A DNA stretch of 60,539 nucleotides from contig JAIPJY010000043.1 of assembly GCA_021733925.1 (NCBI GenBank), forward strand, positions 1-60,539, in the 5' to 3' direction. Positions 26,998 to 35,299 of this stretch are shown here, one piece after another. Under the pieces are notes generated by a model. It was not told where the DNA came from, made no database searches, and saw only the letters and a list, made by a program, of their open reading frames with translations. The first letter of the stretch is position 1; every line of letters starts with the position of its first letter. This stretch comes from Prosthecobacter sp. Its GTDB lineage: Bacteria > Verrucomicrobiota > Verrucomicrobiia > Verrucomicrobiales > Verrucomicrobiaceae. The translations under genes and the position numbers were made by a program.

Positions 26998-28947
26998 TCA
27001 CGCCGCCTCCGCCAGCACCTCGGTCTTCGCCGCGTCCTTGAACTCCAACTCCTCCTCCACGCGCAGATTTTCCACGATGTAGGTCTGGCGCTCCGGGGTA
27101 TTCTTGCCCATGTAGAAGGAGAGCATTTCCTTCACGCTGCGGTGCTCGGAGGGGATGGGCTTGCCTTCGGCATCGACTTCGTGGTCGCGGACTTTGACGG
27201 GCTCCAGACGCATGTTGGGGCCGATGAAATGCTTGAACTCATCCGGGCTGATTTCGCCGAGGCCCTTGAAGCGGGTGATCTCGGCGGTCTTGCCGCAGCG
27301 GTGGATGGCGCGCTGGCGCTCGTCGTCGCTGTAGCAGTAGTAGGTTTCCTTTTTGTTGCGCACGCGGAACAGCGGCGTCTGCAAAATATACAGGTGGCCT
27401 TTGCGCACGAGTTCGGGGAAGAACTGCAGGAAGTAGGTGATCATCAGCAGGCGGATGTGCATGCCGTCCACGTCGGCATCGGTGGCGAGCACGACGCGGT
27501 TGAAGCGGAGTTCTTCGAGGTCTTCTTCAATCTGCAAGGCGTTGGCGAGAAGATAAAACTCCTCGTTTTCATACACGATCTTGCGGGTGAGGCCGAAGCA
27601 GTTGAGGGGCTTGCCGCGCAGGCTGAAGACGGCCTGCGTCTCGACGTCGCGGCTCTTGGTGATGCTGCCGGAGGCGCTGTCGCCTTCGGTGATGAAGAGG
27701 GTGCTGTCCTCGCGGCGCTTGTCCTTGGTGTCGAAGTGGACGCGGCAGTCGCGCAGCTTCTTGTTGCAGACCTTGGCCTTGCGGGCGTTCTCACGGGCGG
27801 CTTTCTGGATGCCGCTGATTTCTTTGCGCTCCTTCTCGTTGGAGTTGATCTTGTCCTGCAGTGACTTGGCGATGTCCGCGTGCTTGTGCAGGAAGTTGTC
27901 GAGCTGGGCGGTGATGACGCTGGTGATGTGGCCGCGCAGATTGCGCCCGGCAGGCTCCATGTGGGTGGAGCCGAGCTTGGTCTTGGTCTGGGACTCGAAG
28001 ATGGGCTCCTGCACCTTGACGCTGACGGCGGCGATGAGGCTGCCGCGCACGTCGGCGGGATCGAACTGCTTTTTGTAAAACTCGCGGCACTCCTGCACGA
28101 TGGCCTCGCGGAAAGCGGCGAGGTGGGTACCGCCCTGCGTGGTGTGCTGGCCGTTGACGAAGCTGTAATATTCTTCGCCGTAGCCGCTGCCGTGCGTGAA
28201 GGCGACTTCCACGTCTTTGCCCACCAGGTGGATGATGGGGTACTGCGGCTCTTCAGTGAGCTTGGCGCGGATGAGGTCCATCAGGCCGTCCTTGGACTTG
28301 AACTTCTCCTCCCCAGACGAAGTGCGCAGCAGCATCGTGAGGCCGGGGTTGAGCCAGGCGTAGAAGCGCAGCATCTCACGCACGAAGTCGAGGCGGTAGT
28401 GGGTGTCCTCCGCGAAGCTCTCCGCATCGGCACGGAAGGCGATGCGGGTGCCGTTTGGCTCGGTGCAGGCCTTGGGCTTGCCCATGTCGTAAACGACGAT
28501 TCCCTGGCTGAACTCGATGGAGCGGGTTTGGTTTTCGCGGATGGCCTGGATCTCAAAATACTCGGACAAGGCGTTCACCGCCTTGATGCCCACGCCGTTG
28601 AGGCCGACGGAGCGCTTGAAGACCTCGCTGTCGTATTTGGCACCGGTGTTGATCTGCGCGGCGCATTCCAGCAGCTTGCCCAAAGGAATGCCACGGCCGT
28701 AGTCGCGCACGGTGACGGTTTGATCGTCAGCGATGTTGATCTCGATGGAAGTGCCGTAGCCCATGACGTGCTCGTCGATGCAGTTGTCCAGCACCTCCTT
28801 GAGCAGCACGTAGATGCCGTCCTCCGGCAGGGCTCCGTCCCCCAGCTTGCCGATGTACATGCCCGGGCGCAGGCGGATGTGCTCGCGCCAGTCGAGGGAT
28901 TTGATGGAGTCTTCAGTGTAACCGTGTGCGGGGGCGGGTGTGGCCAT
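26998..28947 (-). CDS. parE: Type IIA topoisomerase subunit B (ParE-like)
   Basis: A 649-residue ATPase subunit of DNA topoisomerase IV (or gyrase). The GHKL ATPase domain shows [13 protein letters not shown] (E51, N55), [10 protein letters not shown] and RSVGLNGVG; the TOPRIM domain shows [12 protein letters not shown] (about 412-423) and [13 protein letters not shown] (about 485). The compact length without a long gyrase-type insertion favours ParE. The start at 28947 ([20 protein letters not shown]) fits the family; the open frame continues upstream into repeats. The partner subunit (parC) is not next to it; both neighbours are unrelated. With the GyrA/ParC subunit it would relax or decatenate DNA. 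Confidence 0.9.
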   Translation of the reverse strand: MATPAPAHGYTEDSIKSLDWREHIRLRPGMYIGKLGDGALPEDGIYVLLKEVLDNCIDEHVMGYGTSIEINIADDQTVTVRDYGRGIPLGKLLECAAQINTGAKYDSEVFKRSVGLNGVGIKAVNALSEYFEIQAIRENQTRSIEFSQGIVVYDMGKPKACTEPNGTRIAFRADAESFAEDTHYRLDFVREMLRFYAWLNPGLTMLLRTSSGEEKFKSKDGLMDLIRAKLTEEPQYPIIHLVGKDVEVAFTHGSGYGEEYYSFVNGQHTTQGGTHLAAFREAIVQECREFYKKQFDPADVRGSLIAAVSVKVQEPIFESQTKTKLGSTHMEPAGRNLRGHITSVITAQLDNFLHKHADIAKSLQDKINSNEKERKEISGIQKAARENARKAKVCNKKLRDCRVHFDTKDKRREDSTLFITEGDSASGSITKSRDVETQAVFSLRGKPLNCFGLTRKIVYENEEFYLLANALQIEEDLEELRFNRVVLATDADVDGMHIRLLMITYFLQFFPELVRKGHLYILQTPLFRVRNKKETYYCYSDDERQRAIHRCGKTAEITRFKGLGEISPDEFKHFIGPNMRLEPVKVRDHEVDAEGKPIPSEHRSVKEMLSFYMGKNTPERQTYIVENLRVEEELEFKDAAKTEVLAEAA

Positions 28948-28949
28948 GG

Positions 28950-29341
28950 GGAAGGAAAAATGACGAATGACGAAATCAGAATGACGAAAAACAGCCGAGC
29001 AAAGCGAGACAGACGACCGAAGGGAGCCCGTAGGGTGAGCGCAGCGAATCAACGGTCTGAGATGGCAGAGAGGGGCGGGGGTGTCAAGGGGGTGTACTGG
29101 TCGTACGAGTAGCGAAGGGCATGCAGAATGACGAGCCGAGCGAGACAGACGACCGAAGGGAGCCCGCAGGGTGAGCGAAGCGAATCAATCACGAAATCCG
29201 AATGACGAAAGAATGACGAAGCCCAAATGCCGAAACACGCTGGAGGGCTGCAACGCCCTGCGTATCAGAGTTCCTCTTGGAGCTTCGTGATTCGGCCTTA
29301 TTTCGTCATTAGGGCTTACTCATTCGTCATTTTCCCGTTCT
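28950..29341. repeat. Composite intergenic repeat with ATGACGAA units
   Basis: The 395-base gap between the parE and TIM-barrel genes is almost filled by repeats. AATGACGAA words occur at about 28959-28985 and 29195-29220, and their complements (TTCGTCATT) at about 29300-29335, so the ends pair. Inside lies a direct duplication of about 55 bases: AGCGAGACAGACGACCGAAG occurs near 28998 and 29138, each continuing GGAGCCCG(T/C)AGGGTGAGC. I see no gene in it. The origin may be a mobile or self-copying hairpin. Confidence 0.8.
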
Positions 29342-29342
29342 T

Positions 29343-30230
29343 TCAGTCCTTCACGCTCTTCCGCGCCTCAGTCACGAGGTTCATGAACAATTCCCGCTGC
29401 TCGGCGAGAGCGGCGACGCGGTCTCCTTCAGGCAGTTTGTGAGCTTCCAGGAGCACATGCCCTTCATAGTCGGCTTCCACCAGCAGCCGGGCGAGCTTGT
29501 CGAGCGGGTAGGTGCTCTGATTGACTCCCCGGATGTGCACCGTGTGGCCCAGGCGGTCTTGGACGAGGGCGAAATTGGCCTCAAGTCCGGCGCCGTTGAG
29601 GTCGGCGTCATTGGAGTTCCAGCAGACGCGTACGTTGTCACGGTCGGCTGCGTCCATGATGGTTTTAATGTGAGGCAGTTCGGAGGTCTCCTTGCCGTGC
29701 ACTTCCAGACGGATTTCCTGGCCGAAACCGAGCGCGTAATCGCCGAGCTCCGCCAGGGACTTGCCGATCTGAGCAAGTGTCTTCTCCACGGGCACATCCT
29801 TGGGCAGGGCGTTGGGCTTCACTTTGACGCCGCTGGCGCCGAGGTCATGGCTGAGTTTGATGTACTTCTTGGCCCCTTCGATGTTCTTCTTCAGCTCGTC
29901 TTCCTTGGGGGAGTGAAATTCGAAATTGGTGCCCATGCCGAGGAGTGTGACAGGGGAGTCCTCAAACTGCTTCCGCACGGCGGCGCGTTCCTCAGGGGTG
30001 AGTTCGATGCTGACCTTGTGCGCATGGTCAATCCGCAGCTCGACGCCCAGCACTTTGGCCGTCTCGCAGTTGGTGAGCAAGGTGGGCAGATCCCAGTCAG
30101 CACCCCACATGTAGGTGACGAGGCCAAACTGGATGTTTTCGCCCTTGTAGGTGAGCTTTGCGTCAGCGGCAAAGGCTGCGGCGGCACTGGTGCCGAGGAC
30201 GGTGTGGAGAAAGTGGCGGCGGGAGGACAT
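29343..30230 (-). CDS. Xylose-isomerase-like TIM-barrel protein with Tat-like signal
   Basis: A 295-residue sugar phosphate isomerase/epimerase-like TIM barrel. It starts MSSRRHFLHTVLGTSAAAAFA, a short Tat-type leader (RR-x-F-L followed by an Ala-rich hydrophobic stretch), so it is probably exported folded. Barrel strands and metal-ligand type residues appear in FGLVTYMWGADWDL, GVELRIDHAH, EIRLEVHGKE, VRVCWNSNDAD and VLLEAHKLPEGD. These proteins isomerise or cleave sugars and are very common in Verrucomicrobia and Planctomycetes. The substrate is unknown. The start at 30230 fits the family. Confidence 0.85.
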   Translation of the reverse strand: MSSRRHFLHTVLGTSAAAAFAADAKLTYKGENIQFGLVTYMWGADWDLPTLLTNCETAKVLGVELRIDHAHKVSIELTPEERAAVRKQFEDSPVTLLGMGTNFEFHSPKEDELKKNIEGAKKYIKLSHDLGASGVKVKPNALPKDVPVEKTLAQIGKSLAELGDYALGFGQEIRLEVHGKETSELPHIKTIMDAADRDNVRVCWNSNDADLNGAGLEANFALVQDRLGHTVHIRGVNQSTYPLDKLARLLVEADYEGHVLLEAHKLPEGDRVAALAEQRELFMNLVTEARKSVKD

Positions 30231-30293
30231 GGTGGTGGGTGTAAACGCCCGCCACCCGTGACTCATTGCAGAAGCATGTCAAAACCAACGGTG

Positions 30294-31649
30294 TCAGGGC
30301 GAATCCAGCGCCGCTTTTTTCTCGGCAGCGATGTCCTTGCGGCGAAATCCCTGCACCCGCCCGTTACCCTTGTAGAGGTAGATTTTTTTGACATCATCCA
30401 GCCGCATGATCACCCAGGGGGAAAGGATGTTTCGTCCGTTTTTGGTAAAGACAATGTTGTCCGCCAGATGCACGCAGGAGTGAAAGGCGTCACCGGTGGT
30501 GTTGTCGAGAAAGAAGAGGATGTCGGCGAACTGATAAGGGGGGTCCACCGGGGTGAACTCCTCCAGCACCTGGCTGGTGGCCAGCCGTGCGTCGAGCAGG
30601 TACTCATGAGGCTCGTAGTTGAAGAAATTGAGCGAAGTCCAGTGGCAGTCCGGCATGACGCCGTGCTTGGCCATGTCCAGGCCAGGATAGGTGTAGAGCA
30701 GCTTGCGTGCGAGTGCTGGCAGAATGTGTGAGATGCCCAGATCATTAACCCCATCGAGTTCAATGACGGAACGTACCAAGGGTTCCAAGTCCTTGCGGCG
30801 GAGGCCGGTGCCGAAACTCCAGTATCGGATGATTTCCTCGGCGTTGGAGTTTTCGTCGAGCTTGAGCCGGATCATCAGGTTGCGCGTGCGCGTGCAGGCC
30901 TTGAAGATGGCCCGGGCCTCGGAATCCGACTGGGCATAATTCAACAGGACAGGGATGTCGCTGAAAGCAGTGGCTTCACCGCGGGTGTAGCTGAGCTTTT
31001 TGATTTTGCTGATGATTTCAGGCCGCAGCTTGCTGCCTTTGTACCATTCTTCCACGGTGGTGCCAATGATGAGAACCGGATCAACCTGGTATTCATTCTG
31101 AGGGTACTTCGCCAGCTCGGAGTAAATCACCGCCCGCGTTTCAGGAGTTATGCCTTCCAACTCAGCCAAGGGGGGCAGCAAATGTATGAAGGCACCTTCT
31201 TTGACCAGATTTTTCGGGGCCAGGATGGTGGCGATCAAAGACTCTGACAGACCAGCTTTGGAAAAGAAGGCCGGCAAACTGTAAAGAGCTGACTCAGGGA
31301 AGGTCCAGCGTGAAATCGGACTTGGCAGAGGGAACTCTTCAATGAGGCTGGCAGGTGCCTCCAAATAAACATAAGCACACTGCATCTGCCCCCAAGGTCC
31401 GGGCTGCGCGTCGAAGACGGAGGGGTCGGAGGCGGGGACCGTGGCAGAAGATGTCTGGGGAATGGAGATCCCTGAGCCGCTGAGGATGACGCTGAGATCT
31501 TCAGCACGGTTGATCTGTCCCTCAGAATCTGGAGGGAGCAGCAACCCAAAAACAACGGCAGCCAGCGTGGAAAGGCTGACGCTGCGAGCGGGTGAGATGT
31601 TTTCTCGAAGGCTCCTTGTGTTGTGAAGAGAGCGTGAGTCTAGAGGCAT
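30294..31649 (-). CDS. Exported protein of unknown function, possibly cysteine-hydrolase-like C-terminus
   Basis: A 451-residue protein from the ATG at 31649 (MPLDSRSLHNTRSLRENISP), which places a hydrophobic export segment (VSLSTLAAVVFGLLLPPDSEGQ) at about 30-52; an ATG at 31757 would add 36 residues. The middle is rich in helices (PETRAVIYSELAKYPQNEYQ, RPEIISKIKKLSYTRGEA). The C-terminal 130 residues hold VMPDCHWTSLNFFNY, DILFFLDNTTGDAFHSCVHL and NIVFTKNGR, an order (Cys, then Asp/His in a beta sheet) reminiscent of NlpC/papain-like hydrolases. That is an inference from spacing only. The family is not recognised, and there is no operon partner. Confidence 0.6.
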   Translation of the reverse strand: MPLDSRSLHNTRSLRENISPARSVSLSTLAAVVFGLLLPPDSEGQINRAEDLSVILSGSGISIPQTSSATVPASDPSVFDAQPGPWGQMQCAYVYLEAPASLIEEFPLPSPISRWTFPESALYSLPAFFSKAGLSESLIATILAPKNLVKEGAFIHLLPPLAELEGITPETRAVIYSELAKYPQNEYQVDPVLIIGTTVEEWYKGSKLRPEIISKIKKLSYTRGEATAFSDIPVLLNYAQSDSEARAIFKACTRTRNLMIRLKLDENSNAEEIIRYWSFGTGLRRKDLEPLVRSVIELDGVNDLGISHILPALARKLLYTYPGLDMAKHGVMPDCHWTSLNFFNYEPHEYLLDARLATSQVLEEFTPVDPPYQFADILFFLDNTTGDAFHSCVHLADNIVFTKNGRNILSPWVIMRLDDVKKIYLYKGNGRVQGFRRKDIAAEKKAALDSP

Positions 31650-31776
31650 TGGGTAGAGGCGTGTATGAAAGCATAGGCTGCTCACACAGGGTTGGGCAAT
31701 CCCCATAGCAGGGGGGGCGGTTGGTAACAAACGTGCTATAGAATCGAGAAAATTCATGCTGATTCGGTGGGTGCGA

Positions 31777-31805
31777 AAAAATCTCCGCAATCAGCGGAGA
31801 TTTTT
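31777..31805 (-). terminator. Intrinsic terminator behind the GreA-fusion gene
   Basis: A perfect 12-base stem, AAAAATCTCCGC/GCGGAGATTTTT, with a five-base loop. Read on the minus strand it ends in a T-run and lies 18 bases behind the stop of the GreA-fusion gene (31823). It also works on the plus strand, but no rightward gene ends here. Confidence 0.88.
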
Positions 31806-31822
31806 CATCCTGACGACGTCAG

Positions 31823-33664
31823 TTACGGGTTGAAGGCACGAATCGCTGTGACCTTCACCTTGCGGGTGACGTGCTGGCTGTCGGTGGACAGTTCCAGTTC
31901 CTCGCCGACTGCCTTGCCGATCAATGCCTTGGCAGATTCCGAGAGGTAGCTGATGATGTTCTTGTCCAGATCACCATCCCAGGCGCCCAAAATGGTGAAA
32001 GTTTCCTTTTCTCCGGAAGGAATGTCCTCGACCTCGACGATGGTGCCGATGCCGACTTTGTCCGTGGGCACGTTCGCGAAGTCAGTGCCGCGGGCGTTGC
32101 GCAGTTCGCGTTCCATTTTGCCCTGCATGCGCATGAGGACGGACTGCTGGTCGCGGGCGGCCTTGTAACCGCCGTTTTCACGAAGGTCACCTTCGTCACG
32201 AGCGATCTGGATCTCCTTCTTGTTGTCCGGGATCTTGACGTTGACGAGGTCTTCCAGCTCCAGCTTCTTCTTCTCCAGACTTTCCCAGGAGACGATGAGG
32301 GAGTCATCCTTGTGGGCTCCGGCGTTTTCGTCCATCATCGCTTCCATTTCAGGGCGCACCTTGATGATGCGGGCCATGAGGGAGCGGCGGGTCAGTTCAT
32401 CAAAGAGGGAGCCGTTGATCAGACGCTTGGCCAGCAGGCGCACATCTTCGTCTTCAGCTTCGGCCACCATTTCGCCGAGCAGGGTCTTGTCGTCCGAGAG
32501 CAGGTCCTGGAGACGGCCGGTGCGTTTAGGGCCACCTTCCATGTGGTCGCTTTCAATGACGCCGAGGATGGCATGACCGAGATCGATGTCGAAGACGGAC
32601 TCCGCCAGACCTTTGCGCTCGCGGGCCATCCAGATCAGCAGATCGGCGGAGAGCATGCGGTTGCGCAGGGATTTTTTCAAAGCTTCAGCCAGCACATCGA
32701 GTTCGTCGTTGGCATCCAGCACGGTGGCGATCTCAGCCACGGCACGTCCACCTGTCTTGGTCAGGTGGTGCAGGATCTCAGGAACCCAGACGCGGTTGGG
32801 GAAAGCTTCGGGGAAAGCACGGTAGATGCGCCCGAGCAGGCTGGCGGAAAGGCCCTTGATCGAATCCGCGAGCACTTCCTTCGTTTCACAGATGAGGTCG
32901 GAAATCTTCATGGAGCCCATCGGCGCGGTGGCCGTGAGGTTTTCGATGAGTTCGTCCCGGGCGAGGAGGAGTTGCAGGCACTCCTTGAGGTTGAGCTTCA
33001 CGCTTTTGCGTGCGGAGTCGGAGATGTCCTGGAAGACGGGGATCAGCTCGGTCTTCGGATCGCTGAAGAGGTCGATGTCTTTCTGGATGCTGGCCAGGGT
33101 GGCGAGCTTGGTCTTCAAGTCGCGGGCGGCGAGGAAGGACTTCACCATCTGGGTGCCGGCGTTCTCCGCCTGATCACGCAGCACCAGCTTTTCAGAACGC
33201 TTGGCCGGAACCACCACATGACGGTGTGTTTTGAGCGCACGCTTGGCGGCTTCCCACCACTTCTTGTAGTCGGCTTCAGAAACGATGCGGCCCTTGATCA
33301 GTTTTTCGAGATCGTCCAGGTGCAGGGTGTTGCCGCTGCTCTTCAGGGCGAGTTCCACCAGCGCGGGGGCATCCTTCGCCGACATTTCCTTGAGGGCATC
33401 GAGATCTCCCAGACGGCGGGCGAGAATATGATCCGTGGAAATGATTTCCAACGAACTGATGGCAAAGGTGAGCTTGAGCGGATGTCCGGGCTTGCCTTCG
33501 AAGTCGATCAGCATGCGGTCGCCCAGCAGATCCCACTCGGCGATTTTGCCGACGCCCCAGCTTTTGTGAAGAACGAAAGTTCCGGGTTCAAGTTTGGAAA
33601 GTTTCTCGCCGTCAGCAGCAGGGAGCTTGCCTGCGGCCACAATGTTTTGCACCTCTGGATTCAT
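31823..33664 (-). CDS. GreA/GreB-type elongation factor fused to a long N-terminal region
   Basis: A 613-residue protein whose last 155 residues are a complete Gre factor. The coiled-coil domain carries RDEGDLRENGGYKAARDQQ, with the two tip acids conserved (D493, E496), followed by the FKBP-like domain (about 535-613: GIGTIVEVEDIPSGEKETFTIL, KALIGKAVGEELELST). Free GreA is about 158 residues, so 450 residues are extra. The N-terminus has a CarD/TRCF-like stretch (GTFVLHKSWGVGKIAEWD, 28-45), then a largely helical, repeat-like region. The start at 33664 (MNPEVQNIVAAGKLPAADGE) is preferred. It would act on backtracked RNA polymerase; the extra part may tether it to the polymerase. Confidence 0.88.
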   Translation of the reverse strand: MNPEVQNIVAAGKLPAADGEKLSKLEPGTFVLHKSWGVGKIAEWDLLGDRMLIDFEGKPGHPLKLTFAISSLEIISTDHILARRLGDLDALKEMSAKDAPALVELALKSSGNTLHLDDLEKLIKGRIVSEADYKKWWEAAKRALKTHRHVVVPAKRSEKLVLRDQAENAGTQMVKSFLAARDLKTKLATLASIQKDIDLFSDPKTELIPVFQDISDSARKSVKLNLKECLQLLLARDELIENLTATAPMGSMKISDLICETKEVLADSIKGLSASLLGRIYRAFPEAFPNRVWVPEILHHLTKTGGRAVAEIATVLDANDELDVLAEALKKSLRNRMLSADLLIWMARERKGLAESVFDIDLGHAILGVIESDHMEGGPKRTGRLQDLLSDDKTLLGEMVAEAEDEDVRLLAKRLINGSLFDELTRRSLMARIIKVRPEMEAMMDENAGAHKDDSLIVSWESLEKKKLELEDLVNVKIPDNKKEIQIARDEGDLRENGGYKAARDQQSVLMRMQGKMERELRNARGTDFANVPTDKVGIGTIVEVEDIPSGEKETFTILGAWDGDLDKNIISYLSESAKALIGKAVGEELELSTDSQHVTRKVKVTAIRAFNP

Positions 33665-33730
33665 GGGACGTTTAGAGTAAACAGTCAGAATAAGGTAGCA
33701 AAGGAAACCTGTAACGGATTCGCGGGGGGA

Positions 33731-33861
33731 GGCAAAGTTTAAAGTTACAGGTTTAAAGTTACAAGTTGCTGTGCCGGTGTGGAGTGCAGCCATCCAAGTC
33801 CGCGGCCTTGCGCCCCGCGCTGGGCAACTTTAAACTTTGAACTTTAAACCTTAAACTTTTG
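33731..33861. repeat. Inverted repeat made of AAAGTT/AACTTT units
   Basis: The left arm (33731-33770: AAAGTTTAAAGTTACAGG and similar) is a tandem of TTAAAGTTACA units; the right arm (33826-33861: AACTTTAAACTTTGAACTTT...) is the complement. About 60 bases lie between. It fills the gap between the GreA-fusion and RlmI-like genes. A related sequence (GAAACTTTGAACCTGAAACC) occurs near 38531-38562 before the queA and Gfo/Idh starts. Confidence 0.8.
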
Positions 33862-33866
33862 CCGCC

Positions 33867-35108
33867 TTACCACGCGATGCACCAGAGCACCTTCAGATAG
33901 CGGCTTTCGGGGCAGTTTGACATGACCGGGTGGTCGGCGCCCGCTCCGGTCCGGTCGAGGATCTGCAGTCGGCGTTTGTTCCGGTGCGCGGCACGCATGA
34001 CAATGTCTTCAAATTCAGCCACATCCAGCAGGCCGGAGCAGGAGCAGGTGACGAACAGGCCGCCGCGCTTCAGCAGGCCCAGAGCCACGGAGTTCATGTC
34101 GTAGTATTTGTTGCGGCCCAGCTGGCCTTCCTCGGGGTCGCGGGAAAAGACGAGCTTCGGCGGATCGAGCACCACGGCGTCCCAGAGGGCTCCATTTTGC
34201 TGCATCTGGCGGCCCCAGGTGAAGGTGTCGGCATGGACCCAGTCGATGCGGACCTGGTTCAAATCAGCGTTCTTTTTCGCCTGGGCGATGGCTTTTTCGT
34301 CGAGATCGACTGCGGTCACGTCCTCGCAGCCCCCATGGATGCGTGCGCTGAGCGCAAACCCGCCGGTGTAGCTGCACAGGTCCAGCACACGCCGCCCGCG
34401 GGCAAGATGGCCGAATTTCAGGCGGTTATCTCGCTGATCGCAAAAGAAGCCCGTCTTGTGGCCGTCCTCGAATCCGACCTGGTAACGCACGCCATTCTCA
34501 CGAATGCGCACTCCGCGCGGGGCAGGGGCGTCTGCTTCCGGCACCTCCGAGTAGCGCATGCCTTCGATGCGTGCGATGTCGGGATCGACCTCGATGAGGT
34601 GCTGCTTGGTGCCAAGGGCGGCGTGCAGCTTGGGCAGCCAGCGGCTCAGGCGGCGCCAGACGCCGAGGGTGGTGACTTCGATGGACAGCACATCGGCATA
34701 GCGATCGACCGTCAGGCCGCTGAGGCCGTCCCCGTCTGAAGAAATGACACGCCAGGCATCGGTGCTTTCATTGAGCCGGAGTGTCTTCAGGCGCAGGTCC
34801 AGAGCGGCATCCACCCGGGCATCCAGGGCCTCCTCCGTGAGCACGTCTTCGCCATGCTGGAGCACCCGCAGTGGTACCTTGGCGTTGGGATTGAAAAATC
34901 CGCTGCCAAAAAGCTGCCCTTCCTTGTCATAGACATTCACCAGATCGCCCGCGCCGGCGTCCGGGGACACGGCACGCAGCATGTTTGGATACACTGCCGG
35001 GTGAAACGAAAAGTACTTCATCTGCGCCCAGGGCCGCAGCCAGGACTCGCTGCCGGCAGGCGGCGGAGCGGGAGAATCACGGCGGGGATAGCGCGGAGGA
35101 GGGGGCAT
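33867..35108 (-). CDS. Class I rRNA methyltransferase (RlmI-like, m5C)
   Basis: A 413-residue SAM-dependent methyltransferase of the RlmI/YccW group, which methylates a cytosine in 23S rRNA. An N-terminal PUA-like domain (about 25-100: FHPAVYPNMLRA, LVNVYDKEGQLFGSGFFNP) is followed by a Rossmann methyltransferase domain: SAM motif VLDLCSYTGGFALSA, acidic loop AVDLDEKAIAQAKKNADLN, motif IV DAVVLDPPKL and TCSCSGLL. I keep the start at 35108 although the first 25 residues are Pro-rich; an internal ATG at residue 30 would cut the PUA start. Confidence 0.88.
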   Translation of the reverse strand: MPPPPRYPRRDSPAPPPAGSESWLRPWAQMKYFSFHPAVYPNMLRAVSPDAGAGDLVNVYDKEGQLFGSGFFNPNAKVPLRVLQHGEDVLTEEALDARVDAALDLRLKTLRLNESTDAWRVISSDGDGLSGLTVDRYADVLSIEVTTLGVWRRLSRWLPKLHAALGTKQHLIEVDPDIARIEGMRYSEVPEADAPAPRGVRIRENGVRYQVGFEDGHKTGFFCDQRDNRLKFGHLARGRRVLDLCSYTGGFALSARIHGGCEDVTAVDLDEKAIAQAKKNADLNQVRIDWVHADTFTWGRQMQQNGALWDAVVLDPPKLVFSRDPEEGQLGRNKYYDMNSVALGLLKRGGLFVTCSCSGLLDVAEFEDIVMRAAHRNKRRLQILDRTGAGADHPVMSNCPESRYLKVLWCIAW

Positions 35109-35114
35109 GGCAGA

Positions 35115-35225
35115 AGTTGACGGTGGTTGACGGTGGCTGAAGGCTCGCTGCGCGAGCGTTGACTATGGTTTGGTTCCTTCTTCCCACCGTCAACCATCGT
35201 CAACAACTGTAAACTACCGTCAACT
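35115..35225. repeat. Inverted repeat made of GTTGACGGT units
   Basis: The left arm has tandem GTTGACGGTG copies (35116-35137), and the right arm has ACCGTCAAC copies (35186-35224). A small GCTCGCTGCGCGAGC hairpin lies between them (35143-35157). Its place is the 191-base space between the divergent RlmI-like and acyl-activating genes, so it lies in or near both promoters. Hairpin, no coding. Confidence 0.8.
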
Positions 35226-35299
35226 CCACTCCGGCCCCTTTTCCCGCTGGCATGCCCGTTGCTTCCCACTAAGGTAAACCTGCATTCCGCTCATCTACT

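Noticed and set aside
31871-33742. 623-codon plus-strand open frame opposite the GreA fusion
   Set aside because: Reverse-frame shadow of a recognised gene; low-complexity composition.
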